Shown here one piece after another: positions 12,101 to 21,200 of a stretch of 64,000 bases of DNA. The translations under genes were made by a program, and so were the position numbers. Position 1 is the first letter of the stretch, and the number at the start of each line of letters is the position of its first letter. The stretch is taken from positions 31,410,722-31,474,721 of the forward strand of contig OX291550.1 in the NCBI GenBank assembly GCA_946406115.1. The letters are read 5' to 3'. The notes beneath the pieces are model-generated. The model saw nothing but the letters and a program-made list of their open reading frames with translations. It had not been told where the DNA came from and made no database searches. The DNA is from Apoda limacodes. Lineage: Eukaryota; Arthropoda; Insecta; Lepidoptera; Limacodidae.

Positions 12101-13791
12101 ACTATAATATCATCGTCAGAAAATTGTAGGTGTGAGATTTACTCGCTGTTTATATTTACTTACGCCTTGTCCTTTCCCTCTTGTAGCAGTAGTCCGGTCC
12201 TGTTATCAAGGCTTAAAGACACCAGTGCGATTGTAAACAGTTTCGACGACATGACATCCCCCGTTTTACTCTCTTTTTGTAGCTGGATAGGTCATGTTTG
12301 ACTGTTTCGTAGACTTGATTTCGTTGTCGAATCACACAAACACCTCGACGCATTGCCGGTCAACATTCTCATAGTCTACAGAGGCTTGTCACATGGGCTG
12401 ATGTCCGAGGACGTCTTCTGTATAATCTGCCTCACTGTTTGGATGTGCTTACAATGTCATTTTTGCCGTATGAAAACTACATTTTGGGGCAAGTCTTTTT
12501 TTTTATATCTCTAAGATGGCAAACTAGCTTACGGTCCGCCTGATGGTAAGCGGTCACCGTAGCCTATGGACGCTTGTTGTGAGTCACCCAATAACTTCTT
12601 TCTTGAAGAACCCCATGGTCTGCTCATAGTAGGGCTCCAATTTCCCTGATAACGCTGTTCCATGCGTGCTATATTCTGATAGAAACGCTCACCGTGCTTA
12701 TCACTAAATATGAGTCCAGAATATGTATTTTGAGGGACATTTTACAGCTAATAAAGCGCAAGGCTTTAATCATATCTTTTACAAGCGTTTAATAGTTCTC
12801 AGCTCTCACACTCCCGAGAAAATTAGTAAAAACGTGTACCATGGATTCCCAACCCTTGCTCTCTTCTGTTTCTGTATATCATACTCATTGTCATTGAACA
12901 AGAAAGAACACGTTCGTCGATATGCGCGGCGTTAACACCCAATACATGTTACAACAAGCACACCATGAGCGTAATTCAGAAAATCGAACTAAGCCAACTG
13001 TGAAACGTCTATGGTTGATAAATAACCGCGTACTTCTTGATATTTAAAAAGGGGCAAAAACCTTGTTGACCAGTGTTTCATTGTGTTGTTATGTTTTGTA
13101 TGTTTACATGCTCACAGTTAGTGTAACAGAAATTAATCTATATCTTTACACGTGCTGTCATAACAAAGGTATCTAGTTAAATATCGAATTCTTCACATCA
13201 AAACATAAGATCAAGCTGCAAAAAAAATCGCTGCTAAGAATGCTCTTATAAAACCTATGTATCGTAATAAGTGTCATCAAAATGTGACTACCTCGTCCGC
13301 TACTGACATTCAGTCTGACTACCTCGTCCACTACTGACATACAGTCTGACTACCTCGTCCACTACTGACATACAGTCTGACTACTCGTCCACTACTGGTA
13401 TACAGTCTGACTACCTCGTCCACTACTGACATACAGTCTGACTACCTCGTCCACTACTGGTATACAGTCTGACTACCTCGTCCACTACTGACATACAGTC
13501 TGACTACCTCGTCCACTACTGACATACAGTCTGACTACTCGTCCACTACTGATATACAGTCTGAAAATTGTATCTGTTTAAATCTATAATGAGTGTGTTG
13601 CGTGTTACAGGTTTCCCCGGAGAATGTCCCGGTACAGCATGATCCCGCACGTGCAGGAGCCGCGCAATCCGCACCGCGGCGCGCTACTGTTAGGCGGCGT
13701 GAGCGACTCTGACGGATACGGCTCCGTGCGGTACGAGGCGCGCACCGTCACGCCGCATCGACTCTTCACGCTCCTGGCCGTCAGGACGTAG
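1..13791 (+). CDS. Beta-1,4-galactosyltransferase family gene, C-terminal 224 residues (3 exons; 5' end outside window)
   Basis: Exons 1-137, 9305-9661 and 13611-13791 join with exact phase (leftover AA + A, then AG + G) into 675 nt ending in TAG. Family knowledge: these type II Golgi membrane enzymes transfer galactose or GalNAc from the UDP-sugar to terminal GlcNAc on glycans. The sequence shows the family blocks in order: VLVTYRNR (donor-binding loop), YVIEQ, HDVDLLP (the DxD-type metal site), RYVVPYATLVGGVLA and the WGGEDDDF acceptor/catalytic block, then a C-terminal RYSMIPH segment. The cytoplasmic tail, membrane anchor and stem lie upstream of base 1. Insect members include both beta4GalT and beta4GalNAcT enzymes, and I cannot tell from this part which donor is used. 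Introns are 9.2 and 3.9 kb and full of repeats. The gene converges on the polymerase gene that ends at 15149. Confidence 0.9.
138..597. other. Intron 1 of the galactosyltransferase gene, start
   Basis: AT-rich intron with a short CA-rich stretch near 270-310 (ACACACAC, CTCTCTCACAC). No coding signal seen. Confidence 0.6.
598..2190 (-). mobile_element. LINE copy A, decayed reverse-transcriptase fragment (same lineage as the 34-37.7 kb element)
   Basis: The minus strand matches the 34.1-37.7 kb element from its finger/palm region to the C-terminus, for example GVPQGSV and CYADDST around 1370-1470. The protein is broken into short frames (1536-1066, 1168-803, 802-569). The last stretch below about 657 diverges from the other copies and ends in a T-run at 602-611, which reads as the poly(A) side. 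The endonuclease domain is missing (5' truncated near 2190). It keeps an uninterrupted frame across the spot where the 34-kb copy carries a 5-bp insertion. Confidence 0.85.
2191..2563. other. Intronic sequence between LINE A and the hAT-like element
   Basis: AT-rich with no coding potential; nothing recognised. Confidence 0.5.
2564..2571 (+). repeat. Target-site duplication, left copy (GTCATAAT)
   Basis: Identical to 8443-8450 and directly abuts the inverted repeat of the hAT-like element. Confidence 0.8.
3414..3773 (+). pseudogene. LINE ORF1 protein, N-terminally truncated
   Basis: About 119 residues after the first Met. The same frame continues upstream (IQDIPALTPKNENLNKNN) to a stop-bearing region, so the true N-terminus is lost. 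The segment YIYLSRTKKHITVDNLKEYI...FNSFKITVTMSKLN resembles the C-terminal RNA-binding fold of CR1-type ORF1 proteins; this is family recall, not an alignment. The stop TGA (3771-3773) overlaps the ORF2 ATG (3770-3772) as ATGA, the arrangement used for translational coupling in several two-ORF LINEs. Confidence 0.65.
3770..6570 (+). pseudogene. LINE ORF2: AP endonuclease plus reverse transcriptase, three frameshifts
   Basis: Endonuclease blocks: SFNCKSIK, LQETWLL, GGTAIMW, IIGDFNAHP and the terminal YWSDHLPM. Reverse transcriptase blocks: PGHDGLS, NYRPISL, FLDLSRAFDTINH, SSGVRQGGLTSP and the catalytic SYADDLVLL near 5920, then a C-terminal domain ending at TAG 6570. The frame breaks about 3955 (endonuclease), about 5095 (before TLNSVHKK) and in the A-run at 5222-5234. 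The rest is open, so decay is recent. It is cut off from its 3' UTR by LINE B. Confidence 0.85.
6606..7250 (+). mobile_element. LINE copy B, 5'-truncated 3' end with poly(A)
   Basis: Begins at GATAAGGTGAAGCTGGCG and runs to the family 3' end (…GTAAGCTTGTTTGCCACCTTAGTGGTAT) plus poly(A) at 7236-7250. The C-terminal frame is nearly intact but has a stop where the 34-kb copy has Trp (7051). Flanks AATGATTTTA (before) and AATGATATTA (after the A tail) look like an imperfect target-site duplication. It lies in the 3' UTR of the preceding LINE. Confidence 0.85.
7426..8367. other. Right interior of the hAT-like element
   Basis: AT-rich; no open frame resembling a transposase in either strand. Confidence 0.5.
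8443..8450 (+). repeat. Target-site duplication, right copy (GTCATAAT)
   Basis: Identical to 2564-2571 and directly abuts the inverted repeat. Confidence 0.8.
8451..9304. other. End of galactosyltransferase intron 1
   Basis: AT-rich with a CT-rich patch near 8625-8680. Nothing coding until the acceptor at 9303-9304. Confidence 0.5.
9305..9661 (+). CDS. B4GALT-like exon b, catalytic core
   Basis: Acceptor AAAATTCCAG|A; the first base completes the Lys codon from the previous exon, so HYK runs into IYVIEQEDNKPWNKG as expected. The exon carries the metal-binding HDVDLLP, the RYVVPYATLVGG strand and the QWGGEDDDF block. The donor is TTAAG|GTCTCA at 9662. GC content rises sharply over the exon relative to flanking intron. 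The polypyrimidine tract before the acceptor is weak (an A/T mix), so the 5' boundary rests mainly on phase and homology. Confidence 0.88.
9662..10494. other. Start of galactosyltransferase intron 2
   Basis: No feature recognised; unique-looking AT-rich DNA. Confidence 0.5.
10495..10660 (+). repeat. Dispersed repeat, copy 1 (partner at 27860-28130)
   Basis: Shares ATACAGAAATAGGTATT, GGACCCGGGCC, GGGACAACTGTA and GGCTGATTTTACCAAGTCA in the same order with 27865-28080. No coding frame and no clear ends; class unknown. Confidence 0.65.
10740..10945 (-). mobile_element. RTE-like LINE fragment, ORF C-terminus (antisense)
   Basis: The minus strand gives RPEDRWTDGLKKVGGSG, KAKDRVWWRSLRKDYVQQWT, the widespread C-terminal signature (RPPxRWxDDLxK…YVQQW) of arthropod RTE-type LINE proteins. 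Both ends are truncated. Confidence 0.7.
10946..12495. other. Intron 2 interior
   Basis: Mixed sequence. CTAGCTTTTGCCCGCGGTTCCGCCTGC at 11829 is the start of a common insect dispersed repeat (see 50283). The short open frames have no recognisable protein similarity. Confidence 0.45.
12496..12628 (-). mobile_element. LINE 3'-tail fragment (antisense, same family as 34-37.7 kb)
   Basis: T-run at 12496-12504, then GGCAAACTAGCTTACGGTCC and the GGTAAGCGGTCACCGTAG tail in antisense, ending around 12628 after a shortened C-terminal coding stretch. Only about 130 bp of the family remains. Confidence 0.8.
12629..12830 (-). pseudogene. Fragment of an uncharacterised mobile-element-associated protein (HGERF family)
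   Basis: The minus strand reads KDMIKALRFISCKMSLKIHI and, in another frame, DKHGERFYQNIARMEQRYQG. I recall this MSLKxHxLxSHL…HGERFHQDI…MExRYQGxW pattern from many repeated, unnamed insect and aphid proteins. It is frame-broken and abuts the LINE tail, so it is a relic. No function is assigned. Confidence 0.45.
12831..13285. other. Intron 2, before the 31-bp array
   Basis: AT-rich; nothing recognised. Confidence 0.45.
13286..13563 (+). repeat. 31-bp minisatellite (about 9 units)
   Basis: Unit CTGACTACCTCGTCCACTACTGACATACAGT with variants (TGGTATACAGT, loss of one C in TACTCGTCC). It ends 47 bp before the acceptor of the last galactosyltransferase exon, so it forms the distal part of the intron. 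Confidence 0.9.
13611..13791 (+). CDS. B4GALT-like terminal exon c
   Basis: Acceptor GCGTGTTACAG|G completes an Arg codon and continues FPRRMSRYSMIPHVQEPRN. This matches the RYxMIxH segment that closes the catalytic domain in the family. The reading frame ends LFTLLAVRT-TAG at 13789-13791. Very GC-rich (mostly C/G third positions) compared with the surrounding intron, like exon b. Confidence 0.88.
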
Positions 13792-13920
13792 CACGCACAG
13801 ACGGCACGAGACACGCACCGTCAAGACGTAGCACACACATACCGACGGTACGAGATGCAGACCGTCAGGACGTAACACACACACCGAGACTGCACGCTCC
13901 TCGCCGTCAGGACGGACACA
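13725..13920 (+). repeat. Imperfect tandem repeat derived from the galactosyltransferase stop-codon region
   Basis: The word (G)CCGTCAGGACGTAGCACGCACA containing the final codons and stop recurs as CCGTCAAGACGTAGCACACACA (about 13819) and CCGTCAGGACGTAACACACACA (about 13870), then CTCCTCGCCGTCAGGACG (13900). Interspersed are copies of GGTACGAGG/GGCACGAGA/GGTACGAGA. The first unit lies inside the coding exon. Confidence 0.75.
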
Positions 13921-14089
13921 AATCGGGGTGTTATGTCGCCAACGAGCCTATTTAAGAATACCGTACTACCACAATAACTTCTGTTGGCTATTTTTATTGG
14001 TTTTCTTTACTTTGTAATTGCATTATAATCACAATTAAGTCTTTTAATGTTTATTGTAGAGTTTTGACCTTGAAACAAAAGATGACTGC

Positions 14090-14625
14090 GCCTCTGTTCA
14101 CCAGTACTATCTGTAAGCGCGCGTGGGTCTGTGCCTGTGTGCACCAATACTTACAGCGCGCGCGGGTCTGTGCCTGTGTTCACCAATACTATCTGTAAGC
14201 GCGCGTGGGTCTGTGCCTGTGTGCACCAATACTAACAGCGCGCGCGGGTTTGAGCCTGTATTCACCAGTACCATAAGCGCGCGCCGGTCTGTGCCTGTGT
14301 TCACCAATACTATCTGTAAGCGCGCGTGGGTCTGTGCCTGTGTGCACCAATACTAACAGCGCGCGCGGGTTTGAGCCTGTATTCACCAGTACCATAAGCG
14401 CGCGCCGGTCTGTGCCTGTGTTCACCAATACTATCTGTAAGCGCGCGTGGGTCTGTGCCTGTGCGCATCAATACTAACAGCGCGCACGGGTCTGTGCCTG
14501 TGTTCACCGATACTAACAGCGCGTGCGGGTCTGCGCCTGTTTTCACCAATAGTATAAGCGAGCGCGGGTCTGTGCCTGTGTTTACCAATTGTATAGGCGC
14601 GCTCGGGGCTGCCTATGTTTATCAA
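14090..14625 (+). repeat. CpG-rich minisatellite with ~121-bp higher-order period
   Basis: Basic motif GCGCGCG(T/C)GGGTCTGTGCCTGTGTTCACCAATACTA in 36-43-bp steps, with blocks repeating at 121 bp. It is the strongest GC island in the intergenic strip between the two convergent genes, possibly within the galactosyltransferase 3' UTR. Long open frames on both strands here are by-products of the repetition. Confidence 0.88.
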
Positions 14626-14924
14626 TACTATAGTGCTATTTATTTAGTGAATATACATTGGGTATTGATTTTATTTATTTTTAATCTTTTATTTGCCATT
14701 GTTAATGATTATCTTTTAATATTGTGTTGTGTTTGTGTACTTATTGTTTTATTTGTATTTTAATGGTTCTAGTCAAATGGTTTTGCATTTTTTGATAATG
14801 AATTACATGATTTTTTTATGAATTATAATCTGAATTTAAGTTTGACGTGGCCAGTAAGTATATTTATTTATCTATGTGTAGAAGCTGCACGAGCTGCGAA
14901 CATCATTAACACAATATCCAGAAA
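14626..14924. other. Intergenic, AT-rich
   Basis: Follows the minisatellite; nothing coding recognised. Confidence 0.45.
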
Positions 14925-15012
14925 GCGTGGGATCTGGGGCTATGGGGTCACTACGGGGTGAGCACTAGAACGGTATTCCTGGGACACAGGTTCGAATCCT
15001 GGCCTATGTCAC
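14925..15012 (+). repeat. tRNA-like (SINE-head) sequence
   Basis: Has a perfect T-arm-like CAGGTTCGAATCCTG (B box GGTTCGAATCC) at about 14990-15004. The A box and the acceptor stem are poor, so this is a degenerate tRNA-derived element, not a tRNA gene. Confidence 0.5.
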
Positions 15013-15148
15013 ATCCTTTGACTATGTTTTTGCTATGAAAAAAAATGTACCATATATAACAAAAATTGTACTTATTTAATTTAAGTAACCGTTTACAATA
15101 AAGCACATGAAATACACTTGTTGAAATGTTATTGTATCAAAAAAAAAG

Positions 15149-15291
15149 TTATTGATATGTTGGCTCCTCGGAAGCGAGATGTTGCAGCGGCTGCAGCTCG
15201 CCCCAGCTTCGGCCCGCGCAAAGCGACACCGGCAGCGGTGCGGGGAGTCCGCACGCCAGCCCGCTTGCCGGCATCGCCGACCGGACGACGT
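15149..15291 (-). CDS. POLN-like terminal exon
   Basis: Acceptor TTTGTTATCGCAG|AC at 15292. The exon reads VVRSAMPASGLACGLPAPLP, then VSLCAGRSWGELQPLQ, and stops at TAA (15151-15149). The AGRSWG block is the last conserved strand of family-A polymerases. The exon begins with two bases of a codon, so the preceding exon must leave one base; motif C ends at phase 0, hence at least one small exon lies between them. Strongly GC-rich like the other exons. Confidence 0.85.
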
Positions 15292-18200
15292 CTGCGATAA
15301 CAAAGTAAACGTTGCCAACAGGACCCTATTTATAAACTGTGCCGTTTTTTGTCTGTCTATCCAACTGTTTTGTACCGTTGCTACAGGACCTCCTTACGCA
15401 CGAATATTCGGACCGCAGATCAGGTTGCAAATTATTAACCTAAGAAAATCTTTGTGTAAATTGTTATTTAATATTAATTGTACGCTTATTTATTTATATT
15501 GCGTACAAATAACTTGTTTCTGTGTATTAAAAGTGCTGTGCAAGTGGTACAACAGAAAAATGGCGGACGACCACATAATAGAAGAGAAGTAAACCTTTAT
15601 ACTTATACATAGTTTTAAGTAGAATGAGCTCCCCGCCAAGGTTTACACCAAGAAGTTCTTTAAGAAAGAAGTTATTAGATATTTGAAGGGTTGGAAACGC
15701 GCAAGTAATGCCCCAGGTCAAGCGTCCATAGGCTGCAGTGACCGCTTACCATCAGGGGGACCGCAATGGTGTTTGCCACCTTAGTGGTATATAAAAAAAA
15801 TGGATGGGTAATTAATAAGGATAGTGTTACACTTTTAGCGCTTTATTATGTCTGTAATTAAAAGACAAACGAATAAACAGACTTGCAGGAAGGCCTAAAA
15901 ATGTAAACAGCATTATTTTTGATTTCTTTTAAAAGTGAAAACAACATTAAACCTTTCCATTTTCCATAAAAAAAATAATCGTTAAAAGAGGAAAATAAAA
16001 CATAAAGTAAGCTAAGGATGGACGATGATTCATCACTCGCTAACAAGGGCTCGACGAATTGCAGCCGCAAAGCGAGACATCAATCAAGATATATATTTGC
16101 ATATTTGTTATATTATAGTTAAATCCTGCCCCTGTTTCTATGTCCTCTAATGTTTAAGATATAATTTAGGGTCCCTTAGATCCCCTTAGAAGACATTAGG
16201 ACAGTCGACAGACGTGGTCCTTGTAGGTACAACAATACAACCTGAGGTGAGTAATCGCCTTGCACTTTCTAATTTGGGTTTAGTTGTAACTGTCATCATT
16301 GACAACACATTTCTGGTAGAAAGAGCGCAACGCAGAGTATTTTTTGATACTGTTTAAAAAACTAGTCTTGCAACTTGGTTGGCATACACAAAAACCTAAC
16401 ACTATTTCTTGAGTAGATATTAGGTAAAATTTGTTTTTCTTATATAGGTAGGTTTTAACTTTTTATATATTTTCTGAATTTTATTTAGTTTAGTTTAACA
16501 TTATCATCGGTATGGCCAGCTTGATGATAGGATGAACGCCATTCGAGATGCTGATGATAGGATGAACGCCATTCGAGATGCTGATGATAGGATGAACGCC
16601 ATTCGAGATGCTGATGATAGGATGAACGCCATTCGAGATGCTAATGGGCAAGCCATCGTAGGCTTAAAGAAAGAGCATGTGCTAATCTTACCACAGATTT
16701 GGACCAGACTAAGAATCTTTCTGACCAAATTGTGGTCAGTGTTGCACAGATTCGTCGGGCTGAGGCTAAGACTGTTGCCCCTAACTAGGAATGTGCAAAC
16801 TCTGTAGTAGCAATTCAGGGGGCTCCCTCTTATTTGCCAAATTTGAACCTGCCAAAATTTTATGATGATTTAGCAGAGTGGCGATCATTATATATAGGGT
16901 TGACGGTATGGTTCACAATTGGTCAGATCTTACCGATTCACAAAAGTTCTATTTGCTTGGATCAACTGCTGGAGAGCCTTAAAACATGATTCGGCATTTG
17001 CCTCAGGACAATGCCGGTTATAAAACGGCCCGGGACTGATTATACAGACGCTATGACAATATTAGGCAAATTGCTCATACTTATGTCAGCGCCTTATTGC
17101 AGTGCCTAACATTTCTGCGGTGGCAAACCTGCGGCGAGAGCTTCTTAATCCTATGTTGGTGGCAGTTAATGGCATTAAAAGATTAGGCCTTCAAGAAGAT
17201 AAGGTTTGGTCTCACACCGAAATTAAGGAGCCGTTCTGAAGTTTGTGGCGGTGAATCGGCCACTATTCTCCCAACCTTCTCTGAGATGGAGAAGTTTCTT
17301 GAAAATGAGTGTCTGAGGGCTGAGAGCCTACCTTCTGTCCGCCTACCTATAGAGGTTTTTCTCCACCTATTGCAAAGTACCCAAGGTTAAGGTATTACCC
17401 GCCTCTGTTTAATAGGTTGAAACCCCTTGAGGCTCCTTACCGGGCCCCTAATTCGTTGCTTATGAAGCGTGCGCGGTGGGATGTACCGCCGCCTCAACAG
17501 GATCCTCTGATCTTTCAGGATGTCGACAATCCAGATTCAGTATTCTCGGAGTACAATATCAACCGATTGCGGATTGTTTCTCCTGCCTCTCTCTTTCGGC
17601 TCCTAAGACCTGGATTAAGCGCTCTCTGTTGTCTACCATATCTTCGACCCTTGCGGTTGGCTTACTCCTGTTGTGTTTTAGGCCAAGTGTCATTTACAAA
17701 AGCTGTGGCTGTAGCAAATCTGCGACTCCTGGGGGTCGCTTACTGGTGATCTGTCGGCATCTTGGACGCTTCATGTCTCGACTATTCAGGATCTTCATCA
17801 TTAGCGTATTACTAGGTGCTTTTTACCGCCGGGTCAATCCAGTGTCACTCTCCACGGCTTCTGTGACGCTTCTGAGGCTGGCTATGGTTCGGTCCTTCTC
17901 AATTTTGGTCACGGCAAAGACAAAGATTGCTCTCATTCGCACCCGAATTGTCTGGTGTTACTCTACGTAGCCTCGACCTTGGGCCAGTCTGTATCCGTTT
18001 CCCACGTCTACACTAGGACTGACAGCCAGATTGTGGGGATTTGTAGGTCCCTTTAACATTAAGACTTCTACCTTGCGCTACGCCAAGGTGATCAAGGCAT
18101 ACTTGTGCGTATTTATATGTCTTGTTATGAAGGCTATCCACCGTGAGTTAGTCTGCGCACTCTCCACTGATGCTTTCATTGCCTGTCTTTCTCGCTTTGT

Positions 18201-21200
18201 TAGCCGCTGTAGATTGTCAAATATCATTAGTACGGATTGTGGCACCAACTATAAAGGTGCCTATCGGTATCTACGAGAAGTTCACCAGTTCCTTGTTGCA
18301 AATCAGCAAAATCCTGTAAGTGTGTATCCTTTTAGATGTGCCTGTGCCAAAAAACTAGGCATTTAAATGCTTCGTTAGAAAATAATCAGCGGTATCGAGT
18401 TCCCCTGTATCTGCAGTGACCGAAGTTCCGCGGCTGTACGCACCTGCAGCGGCGTGTAGGTTACGTGTCCACACCTCCCACACTAGCTCGTCGTGTATCT
18501 GCAGCGACAGAAGTTCCGCAGCTGTACGCACCTACAGTGGCGTGTAGGTAAGGCGTCCACACCTCCCACACTAGTTCGTTGTATATCTGCAGCGACAGAA
18601 GTTCCGCAGCTGTCTTTATTTATTTATTTCAGGACAACCAACAAAGTATACATAAATTACATAGCAATTACATTGGTTCAGGACTAAATTACTTAATGCT
18701 ACTTTAATTACAGGCTGCCACGACATTCATAGTAAAAAATGCAAAACGAAGACTTAATATACTAAGACACAATAAATACAAAAAATCCAAAAAACGCAAA
18801 GAAAAACACAAAACGCAAAAAATACAAAACATGCAAAAACACAAAAAAGACAATAAGTTAATAGCATTATTATTTTATTTTATTTTTTCCTATAGGAATA
18901 CAGATAGTTAGGTATATAAGGGAAAAAGCAGAAAAATTATAGTTGCTTAGGTGAAAAGAGATCGAGCACTGCGGCTCTGAATTGGCGCAGTGTGCAGAAC
19001 ATATCAATTTTTTTTGTAGATGAGCGTGATAATTGACTATATTGTAATTGTATCCTGTTGATGGTGGAAAAATGCCCTAAATTGGTTCTAGACCTTTAAA
19101 CATGAAAAGGCAGGTATCTGGAGGGCCGACACAATTTCAGAGGAATGTTTAACTTTTTTTGGCTCAATAGGTGCGGACAATCGATATAGCTATTTACTAT
19201 TTTGTATAGAAATAAGTGGTCAAGGATATTTCTGCGACTTTCTAGACTAATGAGCTTAAAGTGTTTTAGACGCGAGTTGTAAGCCACACGGGTATGTCAA
19301 ATGCCAGAGAAACCGTTTTTGGATCGATCTAGACGTTTTTTATGAATTTCATAGTAGGGAGTCCAAACTGTGCTGCAGTATTCTAAGCCAGACCTAACTA
19401 AAGCGTTGAAAATGGCAATTTTGCTTGAAGCTAGTTTAAAACCCCTGCAGTTACGTAAAATAAAACCAAGTACTTTAAAACTTCTTTTAGCTACTTTGTC
19501 AACGTGCGTGTGAAAGCGAAGTTTATTGTCTATATAGACACCAAGATCGCGCACTACATCTGTTTCTTGAATTTCAGCATTGCCGATAGTGTAAGAATTG
19601 AAGTAGGGACCTTTTTTTCTAGAGAAGTGTATGAAGCTGCATTTACAAACATTGAGGTTCATGCTATTGGTCCTACACCAAGCAGCAAATCGGTCTAAAT
19701 CAGCTTGAACTAGGTGAAAGTCGTCATGTTTCTCTAAGCGTTTGACAATTTTTAGATCATCCGCGTATAGATATGTTTGACAGTGTTGAAAATTTGATGT
19801 AACATCATTGATAAAAATGTGAAAGAATAACGGACCTAAGTGAGAGCCCTGTGGGACACCTGATGATGATTTAAACTCGTCTGATATAAAGCCCTTAACT
19901 ACAACGCACGATGAGCGTCCGACCAGGTAGGATGCGCACCAGTTTAGTAGGTTCCCGGCGATCCCACAGTGAGCTAGTTTCCTAATTAGAATTTTGTGGT
20001 CAACCTTGTCAAAGGCCTTGCTGAAGTGTGTATATACGACGTCAACAGGCGTCCCGTGATCTACAGCGTCTGCTACGTCTGATAAAAAACTCGTAAGATT
20101 AGTAAAGGCCGGTCTTTAACAAAACCATGTTGTTCAGGTACTAAAACATGTCTAACATGCTAGGATATAATGGGGTGTATTATTGCTTTAAAAACTTTGC
20201 AGAAGATAGACAATATCAATATTGGTCTATAGTTGCTTACGAGTGATTTGTCTCCAGACTTGTGTAAGGGTATAACAAGTGCCTTTTTCCATGCTTGTGG
20301 GAAACAACCAGTTGTAAGAGATTTATTAAAAATGATAGTAAGTGGCACTGCTATAACATCGCAACATTTTATGACGAATATAGAGGGTATGCCGTCAAAA
20401 CCAGCTCCTTTATGTGGATCCAGTCTCTTTATAGCCTGTACAACCATTTTAGTTGTGATTGACAAATGGTTTAAATTTTGCGCGCAAGAGTTATCTGGTA
20501 TATTATGCTTGTCGTTAACAAGTGGTGAGGCATGAGTTGCCTTGTCAAACACTGATGAGAAACATGAAGCAAAGAGGTTACAAACATCGATTTCATTGGA
20601 TGTTGTTTTGTCATTGTAGTGCAATCATGATGGATATGTACTAACACACTCGCGTTTATGCTTTAAGAAAGACCAAAAAAGCTTTGGATTCGTCGTTATT
20701 GATGACTCTATCGAAGTAATATAGCTTTTGTAGTTAGTGTCTATCAATTTTTTACATCTGTTTTTAAGGATAGTATATGAAATATTGTCTAGAGGGTTTT
20801 TAAATTTTGAATAAAGTTTACGGTATTTGTTTCTTTCTCGTAGCAGTCGAAGTAGGTCCTTACTAAACCATACAGGATGTTTACGACTTTCTAAATTAGA
20901 TTTAGGTACATGTTTTATTATGATTTTTTTTATATTATTATAAAATATCTCTACCATATTGTCAACACTGTGACACGAAGCCAATGTATCCTGCCACATT
21001 ATATTTCTAAGTTCGTCTACAATTTTGCAATCGGCCTTAAAAAATTTATACTTAGGTTGTACACAATTACTTAAGCTGTCTTGGCAGGTATTACATAGCA
21101 CCTCGAATACAAGGGGTGGTTGATATTGATCAACAACGCTTAATGGCGACGTACAGAGTTCTAAGCCGGTTACTGGCAAGTTAGAGAGAACCAGATCTAA

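Noticed and set aside
13286..13563. CRISPR-like array
   Set aside because: Units are contiguous with no unique spacers, in a eukaryotic intron.
14107..14588. Long open frames on both strands of the 14-kb minisatellite
   Set aside because: They arise from the repeat period; the peptides are translations of the unit with no domain.
14925..15012. Functional tRNA gene
   Set aside because: Good T arm, but no closing acceptor stem or clear anticodon arm. The same objection applies to 22948-23022, 48556-48635 and 50866-50950.
15118..15592. Plus-strand frames near 15.1-15.6 kb
   Set aside because: The GC-rich part is the antisense of the polymerase terminal exon; the rest is AT-rich intron.
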